Below the pieces are notes generated by a model. It worked only from the letters and a program-made list of their open reading frames with translations, had not been told where the DNA came from and did not search any database. Positions 1-11,768 of a stretch of 64,000 nucleotides of DNA are shown piece by piece (the first letter of the stretch is position 1; each line of letters opens with the position of its first letter). The translations under genes and the position numbers were made by a program. The stretch covers positions 28,358,927 through 28,422,926 of the forward strand of contig CM042987.1 of assembly GCA_023678885.1 (NCBI GenBank), given 5' to 3'. The DNA comes from Pogostemon cablin (Eukaryota > Streptophyta > Magnoliopsida > Lamiales > Lamiaceae).

Positions 1-578
1 AAATCAGGTTGTAATCTGATATGGGTATGAAAGGAGTGTGGATTGATGATGGTTTATGGCTGGACTCTCTCCGATTGACGTCTCGATCTCCCTAATTGTT
101 TCTAAGATGGATGCAGGGCTGTTTTCGTGACGAATCTTCATCAGAATCGCGTCTGGAAGGTATTTATACAGTGTTGAATCGAACAGGCCCCGTCTGGGCT
201 CTGAACTGGGCCGCTCGGCACCCAGCTCGGCTCGAGCGGGGTCTGGACCCAGCCGAGCGGCCTGCCACGTACTGGCCACGTCACTGGGGTCCAAGTGGGA
301 CCCCACTCGGCACTGTTTACCGCCGCTCGGCACCCAGCTCGGCTCGAGCGGCTCGCCGAGCTGCTCCCGAGCTGGGCCGTTCCGGGTCTGTTTTGCTCCT
401 CTTCCGATCCTGCCCTGTTTTACCCTGTTTTCTGCCTTCGAAACTCACAAAAACACCTTAATAGCCTTAAAATCGTGTAAATACTTAAACATACACAATT
501 CCATGCAAAAACGATCAATTTCCTAAGCAAAATGGTGTAATGTGCACACATAAAATGCGTGAAATTCCACTCTCAACA
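1..578 (-). mobile_element. Truncated Athila-like LTR (5' part), running off the window
   Basis: Read on the minus strand, this begins TGTTGAGAGTGGAATTTCACG at 578 and matches the start and the promoter-proximal half of the complete LTR pair at 45988 and 50833. The shared parts include the block about fatherly conserved sequence around the cap region (minus strand of 1-130, equal to 46790-46915). The centre is different: several GC-rich GCTCGAGC palindromes lie at 205-380. It is therefore a diverged sister copy, not a duplicate. The right border lies directly against LINE coding sequence, so it inserted into, or recombined with, the LINE. The rest of the element is outside the window. Confidence 0.8.
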
Positions 579-1718
579 GGGGGTCATGGGAGAGGTTGGT
601 GGGGAGGTGTTTTCTTAAGTTTGAAAGATGGTAAGGGTAATTGGTTTACTGAAAATATCTCTAGAGTCATTGGCAATGGGTCGGGTACTAGGTTTTGGGA
701 GGATGTTTGGACTGAAGAGTCAATATTAGAGTCTAGGTTTCCTAGATTATTCAACATCAGTGTTAGTAAGGGTCAATTAGTGTAACATATGAGTAAGTGG
801 GAGTCTGAATCATGGATTTGGAAATTGGATTAGAGAAAAACACTTAGATATTGGGAGTCCGAGTCTTCTAATGATCTTCTTGAAATTATTAACAGGTTGT
901 GCTTGAAGAAAGACTATCCAGACAGTTGGAAATGAAAAGAGAGCAAGTAAGGAGGCTACTGTGTTAATGAAGTCTACCATCTACTGCACAAGAGGGATAA
1001 TGAAGGAAGAGGTTCTAATTCTAAAATCTTCAAAAGAGTGTGGAAAAGCGACGCTACATTGAAAATTAAAATTCATGCTTGGAGAACATTGAAAAGGATA
1101 ATTCCAACAAAAGTAAAACTACAACGAAGAGAAAGTTTGCCTATAGGAGTACAAATTGTTTGTCCACTTTGTAAAACTATTTCGGAGGAGGTACATCATA
1201 TCTTCTTCGAATGTGACAAGTCTTCAACAATTTGGCAAGAGACTCTAAAATGGATAGGTTATCAAACACCACTATCAAATGATCCAAAGGTACACTTCAT
1301 GCACTTCAGTAATCTTTCTTTGAAGAGTAGTGAGAAACAGTTTATGGTCGAGTTGTGGATGTGTGTTGTGTGGATAATATGGAAAAATAGAAATGATATA
1401 ATATTTAATGAGGGTAAATGGGAAGCACGGAATATAGTAGATGAAGTAAAAACTCAATTATGATCATGGTATGCTTGGAAGAAGAGGAAGATCAGTCATG
1501 AATTATATTATAAAGAATGGTCAGTTTATCCTCTTAGTCATCTTATATAATTCGCTGCTTTGTTTGGTTTTGAGATTCTTGAAAATACAGATAGTCAGTT
1601 TGGTTGTTTTAAATTTAGATTGATACGTTTGGTTAATTCTTTTGGATGTACTTTGTAATTTTGGGGTATTTCTCATACTCAATTGGAATGAAATTCCCTT
1701 TTCCCGAAAAAAAAAGAA
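579..1718 (+). pseudogene. LINE (L1-like) 3' end: RT C-terminus and zinc-binding domain relic
   Basis: The forward strand encodes broken pieces of a plant LINE polyprotein. Residues around 590-785 read WWGGVF then IGNGSGTRFWEDVW, a typical segment between RT and the zinc domain. The 1038-1463 frame (141 codons) carries the zf-RVT pattern: HAWRTLKRIIPTK, CPLC, EEVHHIFFEC and VWIIWKNRND. Stops at about 783 and in 820-950 show the copy is dead. An A-rich tail lies at 1707-1718 after a short 3' UTR. The 5' part is missing because the LTR at 1-578 takes its place. Confidence 0.85.
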
Positions 1719-3073
1719 GCGGACTGAGGGAGTATATAATATAAATGGAAAGTAATAACATTTTTAATAAAAAGTGATAATATCTTTATTTAAAATGATA
1801 ACCATTTAAATTAAAAAAACATAACAACGGTCTCACGCAAATGTTGATATTTTATGTTTATTCCATGCTAATATGATAATTTATCTTAGGCTAAAACTTA
1901 TGTACCTCGAGACATCGTGCGTCCAAATACCTATTAGTATTAAATGATATATCATTTAGTATAAGGATGTGTACCTTTTATTTTTTTGAAAAAAATATGA
2001 AAAAATTAATGAAAGTGTATACCCTTTAAAATAAAATATTATACCCTTATTAATTAAAGTGTACATCTTTTAAAAAATTGTACTTTACACACTTCGTATA
2101 CTTGGATACAAAAGAGACCCCAACTCTTTACCCTATATTTGTTTGATTGTTTATGAGCATAATGTTGATTTTTTTTATAGATAATTTATCATCATGCAAG
2201 AATATCATCAATATGACTATAAAATATCAACAAATTAACATAGTAGGAATATTATTATTTTATTTATGGAGAGCTATTAAAATTAATTTTCCAAGTCGGT
2301 AAAAAACTAAATACACAGATACTAAATCCATGTAATTATCTCACTTTATTTTATTACTCAACCCAATGTGATTTGTGAATTTTTTTTACTGTATTTAGAA
2401 ATATTTTAAAGTTATTCTCCGATTTTATTTGATTTTTCAATATTTTTATGAATTGGTCTCTTGTGTCCCCGAAGCGCACAGTGTGCGGGGGACACAAGTT
2501 TTTGCCTCTTTTTATTTTAGTTCATCCCTCAATTTCTTTTTTTACTTTCTAAAAAGATTAAATAGTCAAAATAATTAAATTCCTCATACATTTTCAACAT
2601 GAAAACATACTTTATTATTAACATTTTATTACAAAAGAAAATAATAAAATACTATAATAACCAGTAATGGTGACAGGATCTTTCGACAGGGGCCCAATTT
2701 CTCTTTATGTTATGGAGTAAAAATTTTCACTTTTTTTCACATAAATTTAGATTTTTTTTTTGATAATTTAATTTTTTTTAATAAAAGCAAAATAGTAAGA
2801 TTTATTTTACATATAAAAATAATTAAAAGAAATAAATGATTATATATATTTTTTAAATAAATGCTCCATTTATTTAGAAATTCTCAAGAAAAAATTATAA
2901 AAGTATTAAAAGAAAAAAATTATAAGTATATAAAAATTAGAGGAAGAAAAGAATTATATCTAATAAAAATCAAAAAAGAAAAATAGATAAAACATTAAAA
3001 AAAATAGGGGGAGAAAAGTTTTAGATAAAAGAGAATAGATAAAAGGAAAAAAAGAATTAGATAAAATATTTAA

Positions 3074-3104
<31 letters not shown>

Positions 3105-3134
3105 GGAGTGCTAGATAAAATAAAAAAATTAATG

Positions 3135-3203
3135 CCCTACATGACAGTCGAACCCACGACCTTCTTATATGAGAGAAAGATATGAACCGTTTGGCTACAA
3201 GAA
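3135..3203 (-). other. tRNA-like or SINE-like promoter patch
   Basis: Read on the minus strand, TAGCCAAACGG resembles a pol III A box and GGGTTCGACTGTC resembles a B box, with about 43 bases from the start of one to the start of the other. The flanks do not fold into a clear acceptor stem and no CCA-adjacent end is evident. A decayed tRNA-derived SINE head is more likely than a tRNA gene. Confidence 0.35.
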
Positions 3204-3409
3204 TATAAATTATATACATACTAATTATTTTTCAAATTTTCAGGGGTCCCTAATAATAACCTTTTTCTTATTCTACTTACAAAATCAAAGATGGGAAGTA
3301 ATGTGAATTGAAGTGAGTACAATAAGTTTGGGAGTCTATGTGTTATTCTATGATATTGATAGCTATGATTTTCTAATTAAAAATAAAAACAATCAAATAA
3401 ATTAGATGC

Positions 3410-3795
3410 AAAAATCTTTTTTAGCATAGAATTTACAAATGAAATTCAATTTATTAGTAATTACTAATAGATTATCAATAAAAAGTTAAAATTTTCTATT
3501 ACCAATGAAACACAAATGAATTAATTCATGGTTTTACCAATAAAATAAAATCTGTTGCTATTTATCAATGAAAGTATTATATAAATTTTCAATGGAATTA
3601 CTAGCAACTTATCAATTACCAATAAAATTGAATTTTCGATGCAAAAAATTTACCAACCACCACTTTACCAATGAAAAATTATTAAATTTTAAATTTCGTT
3701 GTTAATCAATTGGTAAATCAATTTCGCAATAAAATTAAGATTTTTACCAGCAAAATATTCCGTTGGTAAAAAATATTCTTTAAGTGTATCATATT
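3410..3795. repeat. ACCAACGG repeat family, copy 1 (degraded)
   Basis: It contains many copies of TTACCAATGAAA and related short inverted motifs and ends near 3770 with CCGTTGGTAAAAAATATT. It belongs with the copies at 7500-7915 and 11251-11614 and lies in the opposite orientation. There is no coding capacity. Confidence 0.6.
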
Positions 3796-4135
3796 ACACA
3801 GATTTTAATTTAAGGATAAAGAAGCATAATTTTTTTTGAAAATATTTTAAATAGGAATAACATAATGCAATTAATCATATAAGTCTAGTTTGAAACATTA
3901 AAAATTAAAGTGAAGATTCTTTAATAGATTACCAAGTTGTAAAGTAATACTGATGAGGAAGTATAGATAATCATTGGTCAAAAAATTAATGTGAAGTTAT
4001 ATGAACATAATTAAAATAGGGTTGTCAATGGTACAATTAAATCTTATAACAATATTGACAAGACTTTTGTGGTCTCTTGACAAGACATTCCCGGTTTAAT
4101 CTTCTCCTCACATCCATTAAGAATTTAATAAAATA

Positions 4136-4400
4136 TTCCCTCCTTTTCATTAAAGTTGGTATAATTTTTTTTGGCACGGAGATTAAAGAATATAATAATT
4201 TAATGTAAAGTAAAGTAAAGTGAAGTGAGAGAAATAATATTTAATATGTAGTGGGTAGTTGTATTAGAGGTGATATGTAGGGCCCATGAGAGTAGATTAA
4301 TTGTTTTTATGTGGGTCCCATGTATTAAAAAGAAAATGTGTCAATTTTAGTAGAACAAACCAAAAAGGAAAGTGTGTCAATTTCTATGAGACGGAGGGAG
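4136..4400. mobile_element. Stowaway-type MITE, about 265 bp
   Basis: Terminal inverted repeats TTCCCTCCTTTTCATT and AGACGGAGGGAG are flanked by TA on both sides (4134-4135 and 4401-4402). The interior matches the other long Stowaways here (GGCACGGAGATTAA near the start, GTGTGTCAATTTC near the end). It is non-coding and would be mobilised by a Tc1/mariner transposase in trans. Confidence 0.85.
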
Positions 4401-5009
4401 TAATGATTATTTACTAATCCCACTTTCTAAAAATCATAACACCCTTAATTATTTTGATTTAATGAGGATGTTATATTTGTTATTACTTGGATTTATACAA
4501 GAGCCATTTACTTCAGTGCCTAGCACTACATAGGAAAAAGTTTATTTATTTTTTTTAATCCTATTTTTTTAAAAAAATATTTTTTATGTTTAAATTGATG
4601 AAAAAACCTTTACACGAATATATTCGAATAATACATTTAAGTAAACAATGATAAATTGAAAAATAATCTTCAAGAGTTGATGTATTCAAGTAAAGTACTA
4701 TTAAAATTAATGAATTTCGAGTAATATATTTGAGTTATTTGATAAATTATTGAATTTCACTCAAATATTTCACTCGAAACACATTAATTCAAAATAATTT
4801 GACTCAAATCCTTTAACTCTGCATTGCTAAAAAATTATGTTTTACTCAAATCATTTATTCGAAAAGTATCTACCTGAAATTTCATTTACATTAATTAATA
4901 TTAACTCAAAAGGCTATAACTTGAGAAACACTTTACTCACATTATTCAAAAACTGCGTATATTAAATTTATTAACTCGAAAAATATTTACGCGTTCACTC
5001 AAATTAATT

Positions 5010-5322
5010 AGAGTGTATATTGGGTGCACCCGGGTGAAATGGTGCATCCATATGTGTATGTCTTTTTATTCTATTTTGTATACATATTATTCTATTTTGT
5101 ATACGTGTTTTGTAATAATTGTATACTTTTTTCACATTAAGTTTTCATTAAAAAAACTAACATCCATATGTGTATAACTTTTTATTGAATATTATATACA
5201 AATTTTCATTAAAAAAATTAACAATTAAATTGTATACATTTTTACTCTTAATTGTATATGTTTTTGTTTATATTTGTATATGGGTGCACCCTATCTTTAG
5301 GTGCACCCGGGTGCACACTATA
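5010..5322. repeat. GTGCACCCGGGTGCAC-type MITE-like repeat, copy 1
   Basis: GC-rich inverted ends (GGGTGCACCCGGGTG near 5021; GGTGCACCCGGGTGCAC near 5300) flank an AT-rich interior with repeated TTGTATACATTTTT motifs. Related copies lie at 10610-11225, 37130-37790 and 58082-58337. There is no coding region. Confidence 0.65.
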
Positions 5323-5864
5323 AATTGCCAATTAATTATTCGTAAAATATTAACTCTATTACATTAACTTGAAATTTTATTTATTCGAATTTTAATTAAA
5401 AAATATTTTTTACTTTATCACTGTTTTACTTGAATATATTTATGTAAATATTTTTTATTTTTATTTTTATTTTTTTAAATTTGAAAGATATTTACTTAAA
5501 CGTAGGATAAGAATTTTTTTTATTTTAAATCTTCAAGCGCAACCAATTCCATCTTTATTTGAAGTTGTTTGCTATATATTAGCTTGGATTTGTTAAATTA
5601 TATTCTTATTACTTTATAAATGATCGAAGACCATCAAATTTGTTTTATTCTTACCGACAGACTGATAAAATATGACTATCAATGTTATGAAACATTAGTA
5701 ATCTTAGTTTTGAAGTTATTATGAATTAATTAATGAGACAAAAAAGTAATTAGTTTTTTATTACAAATAAATACAGATGTATACTAGTAATCCCAACATT
5801 GTCTTATATACTATTTTAGAATGTAAAAAATTGCTTTATAGAATATCTAGTAATATATTTCTAG

Positions 5865-5867
<3 letters not shown>

Positions 5868-5912
<45 letters not shown>
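5868..5912. repeat. (TA)n microsatellite
   Basis: Uninterrupted TA repeat of about 45 bp in AT-rich intergenic DNA. Confidence 0.9.
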
Positions 5913-5915
<3 letters not shown>

Positions 5916-6039
5916 AAGTAATCATTTGTAGTAAAAAAAACACTGTCAAAAAAAATTCTTATTTAATAAAGAGTAATAATTGGTAAATTAAAGAATATGT
6001 GTGAAGCTGATTTACAAAAATGTTTGCCAAAAATCAACC

Positions 6040-6590
6040 AAGTACAGTAAAATCTATAAATTAATATGGTTGGGACGAGATAATGTTATTAATTTAGAAA
6101 GATATTATATAATAGATAAATTAATAATTTATTAATTTAGGGAGGTTATATGCATAAGAAATATTTCATGGGCTTATATTATTAAGGAAATATTGATTAA
6201 AAATATAGAAGTATATAACATTTTTGGAGATTCTCAATTTACACATTAACCGTAAATAGTTAATTCTATTATTTGATTATCATTAGTGGGTATATCTATA
6301 AATACATGACATGAAGATGAAAAATATACAATAAAAAATACAATAAAATAGTTCAAAAATGTATAAATTGGGACCTTAAGTATATTTTAGAATTTTCTAA
6401 AAAATATTATTTTATTATTTAATTGATTGGTATTCAAATTTAAACTGGTCCCGAATTAGGACCAGACAAATTATTAATTTTATTGAAATTATTAATTTAT
6501 TGAATATTATTTTATGGAGGTTATACTATAGATCAAAATTTTATTTTTCTTAATAATCGTATTTTCAATAATTACGAAGAAAATACTTGA
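6040..6590. repeat. Possible non-autonomous DNA transposon relic
   Basis: One side has ACAGTAAAATCTATAAATT followed by GGTTGGGACGAGATAATG; the other side has the related inverted motif GGAGGTTATACTATAG. In between, ATTAATTTA units recur. The layout resembles terminally inverted repeats seen in plant hAT or Mutator MITEs, but no clean target duplication was found. Confidence 0.35.
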
Positions 6591-7499
6591 GAAGGGAGAG
6601 TTGTGTATAATAGTGTGATCGTGTAACACCTTAATCAAAACATTGAATAAATGCATAACTCAATTATTAAAATACCAAACAGCTAGAATTTGTGTGATAT
6701 TTAATCTTTAAGGTGTGTTGTAAATTATTTAAGTTCACATGGGTAAGGCCCTCAAGCCATAAACTCTGTCATATGATATATAATTCCAAATTAATGACTA
6801 TAATAGATGGTTGTGACACGCATGTCTTTATTTCTACTTAAAATCATCATTATTATTCTAGTTAGGTATTTTTACGTTTTAGTATAATTTTGGACTAATT
6901 ATGGCTTATAAAGCATTTTTAAATAAATTTATATCATATATAACCAAAACTTTAAAGAAAATTTTAAGATTCCTTAAGGATGATTATAGATCAATTCCAC
7001 TGTCCAAATTTAACCCTAATTAAGCCCCACACGTCATTAATATTTGACTAATATGAAATATTGTTATGTGAGATGATGTCATTTACACTAGTTAGTTATA
7101 AGAAAAATTTAAATGAAGATTATTTACTTAGGGATAAGTATGTTTGGGTATGTATTTTTTTTTTAATGTTTTTTGAATTTTGAAAATCATGAGAAAATAT
7201 AATCTACTATGTTTGATTTGTATTTTAGTATGATGGTGTTTAATTTTATAATAAATTAATGCGTAAGATGTGAGTACACGAGAATATTAATTGATGTGAA
7301 ATAATATATAAGAGTTAAATGTGGGACAGTATGAAAAGTAGGTAAGTTGATGATTAATAAGATTTATAAGTGGTATAGCAGTGATTTTTTTAAAAAATTT
7401 AAGCATAAAAATTAAAAATTGATTTCCAAAATCCATTAACAATTTGATATAAATTTATTATCAGTGGGGGTAGATTAGTGTTAGACCATCTGAGACTAT

Positions 7500-7915
7500 T
7501 TTACAATAAAAAAATTATTTTTTATTAATGGAATATTCTGTTGATAAAAGCCTTAATTCCATTATTAAATTGGTTTACCAACGGGTTAGCAACGGAATCC
7601 GTTGGTAAATTTCCATTGTTAAAGTGGTGGTTGGTAAATTTTTAGTTACGAAAAATTAATTCTGTTGGTAAATAATTCCGTTGGTAATCTATTGGTAAAA
7701 ATTCCGTTAGTAATTTATATAAATATTCCCTAAGTAATCTGTGGTAATTATCAATTGATTGAATTCCGTTGATAAAATAGAGAATAAATCCATTGACATT
7801 CCATTACTAATAGAAAAATGTCATTTTGATTGTTAATCCATTGGTAATTATTAACGGATTGAGTTCCATTGATAAATTCGGTTACTAAATTATATTTTGG
7901 TAAATAGTTATAAAT
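7500..7915. repeat. ACCAACGG repeat family, copy 2
   Basis: It begins with ATTAATGGAATATTCTGTTG (a mutated form of the copy-3 start) and contains a series of CCGTTGGTAA units. It is diverged from copy 3 at about 11.3 kb but collinear with it. Non-coding. Confidence 0.65.
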
Positions 7916-8057
7916 TTTTATTAAAGATTTAAGCAATTTTCTTTTTAAAATATTATCACTTTTCATTTATATTATAATTATTCATGTAATAGTTAACATT
8001 ACCTTCATTATTTTTTTTATCAATTAGGTACTCCACTTTTTATTATAAAAACTATTA

Positions 8058-8323
8058 CTCCCTCCGTCCTGGAGAAGTTGGTATAATTTTTTTTGGGCAC
8101 GGAGATTAAGGAGTATAATAATTTAATGTAAAGTGAAGTAAAGTGAAGTGAGAGAAATAATATTTAATGTGTAGTGGGTAGTTGTATTAAAGGTGATATG
8201 TGGGTCCCATGAGAATAGATTAATTGTTTTTGTGTGGGTCTCATGTATTAAAAAGGAAATGTGTCAACTTTAGTGTGACAAACCAAAAAGGAAAGTGTGT
8301 CAACTTCTATAGGACGGAGGGAG
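8058..8323. mobile_element. Stowaway-type MITE, about 266 bp
   Basis: CTCCCTCCGTCCTGG and its inverse AGGACGGAGGGAG are flanked by TA (8056-8057, 8324-8325). The interior is closely collinear with 4136-4400, including GTAGTGGGTAGTTGTATTA, so the two are copies of one subfamily. Confidence 0.92.
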
Positions 8324-8325
8324 TA

Positions 8326-9447
8326 CTCTTTATCCGTCTCATGAAAATCATTCCATAACACCTTATACATATTTTTGAATTATCGGTCAATCCAATAAAA
8401 ACTATTGCTTCTTATCCGTCTTATAAAAATCATTCCATAACAACTTATACAAGTTTTTTAATTATCGGTCAATCCTTAGGTTACTCTTGATATAGTGATT
8501 GTAATTTGACTTCTTGAGTATATATTATTAGAAACACGTTAAAATCATATATTGTTCGATGAAATGTATTTTGGGTAATGAGAAAATAAAAGTAACATTT
8601 TAAAGTACAAAATTTGAATCACAATTAATTATCAGAAGTTAGAGGAGAAATAAAATATGACAACATATTAATTGGTAAATTAATTATCATAATAATTAAC
8701 AATTGGATAAATTGAGCAACCCAAGGAACACTTAAAATGCAGTACATGATTATTTAATTTGTTTTGAGACGGAGGTCACGAAACTGAACTTAAATTTATG
8801 ATCATATCTGATTAATTAAATTGAATTAATTAATACTACTAGAATTCCTAATAATAATAATTTTTACTCTCTGTCAACATCATTGATTCATGTCACAACT
8901 ATGTTGTGGTATGATTGATATATTATTATATTATGGTATAATTATGTATTATTAAATTAATAGCTAGCTAATGAAAAAGATAAAACTGTTGTACTGTGGT
9001 CTCAAACAAACCTTCACACACACTAGACCTTCATCTATAGCATAAATATCGAAAAATAATAATTTTTTTTAAAAAAAGTGCTAACTTATAGTCTCAGGTA
9101 AGTATGTAAAATCGTTTTAGGTAAAATCATATTACATTTTCTTAAATAATTTTCACTCTTATTAAATAAATATATTACTCTTCTTTCATTTGATAGCTAA
9201 AGACTTTTTATAATATGATATAATTAACTAAATTAAGTATAGCGTCTCATGACTCGGTCTTACAAGATTAATTATTTTTCATGTAAGAATGTCTTTAACC
9301 ATTCACATATTATTATTTCATTAATTATATTGTAAATACTATATATTTTACTTATTAAATCAATCTAACACTTTCTGAACAATGAAATTGGCGCAACTTC
9401 TTGTAAAAGATGTAAAACCTATATATCAGAAATTCAGATAACAAATA
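8326..9447. other. Intergenic, nothing recognised
   Basis: AT-rich sequence without an extended open frame. Near 8340-8480 a segment of about 95 bp (ATCCGTCT..AAAATCATTCCATAAC) is tandemly duplicated. No other feature seen. Confidence 0.5.
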
Positions 9448-9712
9448 CTCCCTCCGTCCCAAAGATATTGACACACTTTCCTTTTTGGGTTGTCCCACAG
9501 AAATTGACATATTTTTTTTTTAAGGATATGGGATCCACACAAAAATAATTTATTTATTTACATGGACCCACACACACATCACACTCACCACTAATACAAC
9601 TACCCACTACACATTAAATATTATTTCTCTCACTTCACTTTACATTAAATTATTATACTCCTTAATCTCCGTGCCCAAAAAAAATGTGTCAATTATTTTG
9701 GGACGGAGGGAG
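9448..9712. mobile_element. Stowaway-type MITE, about 265 bp
   Basis: CTCCCTCCGTCCCAAAG and TTTGGGACGGAGGGAG form near-perfect inverted ends, flanked by TA (9446-9447, 9713-9714). The orientation is opposite to the copies at 4.1 and 8.1 kb. The strong end match suggests a fairly young copy. Confidence 0.93.
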
Positions 9713-9714
9713 TA

Positions 9715-10519
9715 TTATCTAGCAGTCAATATCATTGTCCACGTGTCATAGATCATATCAGGTAATTAATTAATCATAAAATTGTCAAATAAAATCTGCA
9801 CAAATAAATCAATTATTCTTTATAGCTAGACCTTGCCGTAATGAATAATTAATAATTGAGCGTTTACTTTATAAAATTAACTATAATAATCTAAGTTAGC
9901 TAGGCAAATTATACATGCTCCATTAATTATCATAATTATGAGCACACCCTGTAATTTTTTTCAACATTCAGTTGCATCATGTGGTTAACAATCATGCTTC
10001 TGCCTAGCTAATTCACATGCATCCATGTTTCTATATTAACTGTTCATATAGTTTTTTTTTCCTTTCAATTAATAATTATTTTAATAAGAGCATGCATTGT
10101 GTGAGACCGTAACACCGTGAAATTTCTTAATTATGAATTGTAAAAAAAAATTATATTAAAAAAATTCTAGGGGTAAATCTTAAACGCCCTATATTTATTT
10201 TCGGTTTATTAAACTAGATTTAGTTTTTCAAAATTCACACCACAGCTTCTATAAATTCTAACTCAAAGCATTTACTCATCAATATTATCTCTTCTCAATT
10301 AATATTTTTCTCTCACTTTCTTTATCCTAGCTCTATTATCTCCTCTCATGTAAATTAGAGAGTGACAGTTGTCACATCCTATTCTTACACATTAATTTAA
10401 TATAAAATTAAAACTGTAAATTATAAAACCAAGACAAATATAAATTATAACCCTTCATGATTTATTGAATTTATCGAAACTCAAAACAAACATTATTTTT
10501 TATTGAGGTTTATGTTGAG

Positions 10520-10521
<2 letters not shown>
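9715..10521. other. Intergenic, nothing recognised
   Basis: AT-rich sequence with no extended open frame and no repeat that I can assign. Confidence 0.5.

Positions 10522-10596
<75 letters not shown>
10522..10596. repeat. (TA)n microsatellite
   Basis: About 75 bp of uninterrupted TA, directly left of the GTGCACC-type repeat. Confidence 0.95.
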
Positions 10597-10601
<5 letters not shown>

Positions 10602-10609
10602 ATTTTAGG

Positions 10610-11225
10610 CTAATTCTCAGGTGCACCTAGATCACCCCATACAGTGAACTCATTCTCACATACGTATACAATTATAAACAAAACATATACAATTATGAAC
10701 AAAAATGTATACACTTTGTTAGTGAATTTTCTATTAGTTTTGTTAGTTTTTTAAATGAAAATTGAGTTTAAAAAAGTATACAATTATTAAGAAACATGTA
10801 TACATTATTGAATAAAAAGTTATACACATATGGATACTAGTTTTCTTAATGAAAAAGTGAATGTAAAAAAAAGTATACAATTATTAAGAAATACTCCATC
10901 TGTCCCAAAGATATTGACACACTTTCTTTTTTGAGTTGTCCCACAAAAATTGACATATTTCCTTTTTAAGAACATGAGACCCACATAAAAATAATTTATT
11001 TATTTACATGTGCCCCACACACATCACACTCACCACTAATACTACTACTCACTACACATTAAATATTATTTATCTCATTTCATTTTACATTAAATTATTA
11101 TACTCCTTAATCTCCGTGTAAAAAAAACGTCAATATCTCCGGGACGGAGAGAGTATGTGTATACAATAATGAATAAAAAGTCATACACATGGATGCACGC
11201 TTGCACCCGGGTGCATCGAATATCA
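10610..11225. repeat. GTGCACC-type repeat, copy 2, interrupted by a Stowaway
   Basis: It starts TCAGGTGCACCTAGATCACC and ends TGCACCCGGGTGCATC, with repeated TATACAATTAT and GTATACA motifs inside as in copy 1. A Stowaway MITE (10894-11153) lies within it; the flanking GTATACAATTATTAAGAAA and GTGTATACAATAATG become continuous when that MITE is removed. Confidence 0.65.
10894..11153. mobile_element. Stowaway-type MITE, about 260 bp, nested
   Basis: CTCCATCTGTCCCAAAG and GGGACGGAGAGAG ends with TA duplications (10892-10893, 11154-11155). The interior is collinear with 9448-9712. It lies inside the GTGCACC-type repeat and so inserted later. Confidence 0.9.
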
Positions 11226-11250
11226 ACTCTAAAATTTAACTTTATACTAT

Positions 11251-11614
11251 ACTACAAAAAACTATTTTTTACCAACGGAATATTCCGTTGGTAAAAACCT
11301 TAATTCCATTGTTAAATTGTTTACCAACGGATTAGCAACAAAATCCATTGGTAAATTTCCGTTGGTAAAGTGGTGGTTGGTAAATTTTTAACAACGAAAA
11401 ATAAATTCCGTTGGTAATCCGTTGTTAAAGATTCTCTTGGTAATCCGTTGGTAATTACTAACGGATTGAATTCTGTTGGTAAAATAGAGAATAAATCCGT
11501 TGGCATTCTATTGCTAATAGAAAAATATCATTTTGGTTGCTAATCTATTGGTAATTACCAACGGATTAAATTTCGTTGGTAAATTCTGTTGCTAAAAAAT
11601 ACTTTTTTTGTAGT
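11251..11614. mobile_element. CACTA-like MITE, best copy of the ACCAACGG family
   Basis: The ends ACTACAAAAAAC and TTTTTTTGTAGTG are inverted and have the CACTACAAAA form typical of plant CACTA-derived MITEs. TAT lies on both sides if the first C is taken as lost, which would fit a 3-bp target duplication. The subterminal ACCAACGGAATATTCCGTTGG is a perfect palindrome, and CCGTTGGTAA recurs throughout. No transposase is present. Confidence 0.6.
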
Positions 11615-11636
11615 GTATATATCAAAACACACAAAT

Positions 11637-11768
11637 ATTTGTATAAACCAAATTCACGATATAAACATTGTGGTTCCCCTTCCAATTCTATATACCCTAT
11701 GTATTATTAGAATGTTTAAATTAAAAGGGATCACATGATTTATAAATATTTACGATGTAAACTCAATT
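11637..11768. mobile_element. TTTACGGTGTAAAC MITE family, degraded copy
   Basis: TTCACGATATAAACATTGTGG..CCCCTTCC at the left and AAAAGGGATCACATGATTT..TTTACGATGTAAACTC at the right are inverted. The layout equals the copies at 17827-17935 and 32070-35975. Confidence 0.6.

Larger units (their letters stand above)
1719..4135. other. AT-rich intergenic DNA with old repeat relics
   Basis: No gene is visible. The stretch holds a remnant of the GTGCACC-type repeat (about 1895-2110), a GC-rich hairpin near 2470-2500, an (AAT)n tract at 3076-3102, a tRNA-like patch at 3135-3203 and a relic of the ACCAACGG repeat (3410-3795). Confidence 0.6.
4403..8055. other. AT-rich intergenic DNA with MITE relics
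   Basis: No gene is visible. Recognisable items are the GTGCACCC element (5010-5322), a (TA)n tract (5868-5912), a region with repeated TCTATAAATTAATA-type motifs (6040-6590), a TGTAACACCTTAATC sequence at 6622 that resembles the start of a Ty3/gypsy LTR but has no matching end, and the second ACCAACGG copy. Confidence 0.55.

Noticed and set aside
3060..3110. Possible CRISPR-like regular repeat
   Set aside because: It is a plain (AAT)n run; no spacer-repeat structure exists anywhere in this plant-type window.
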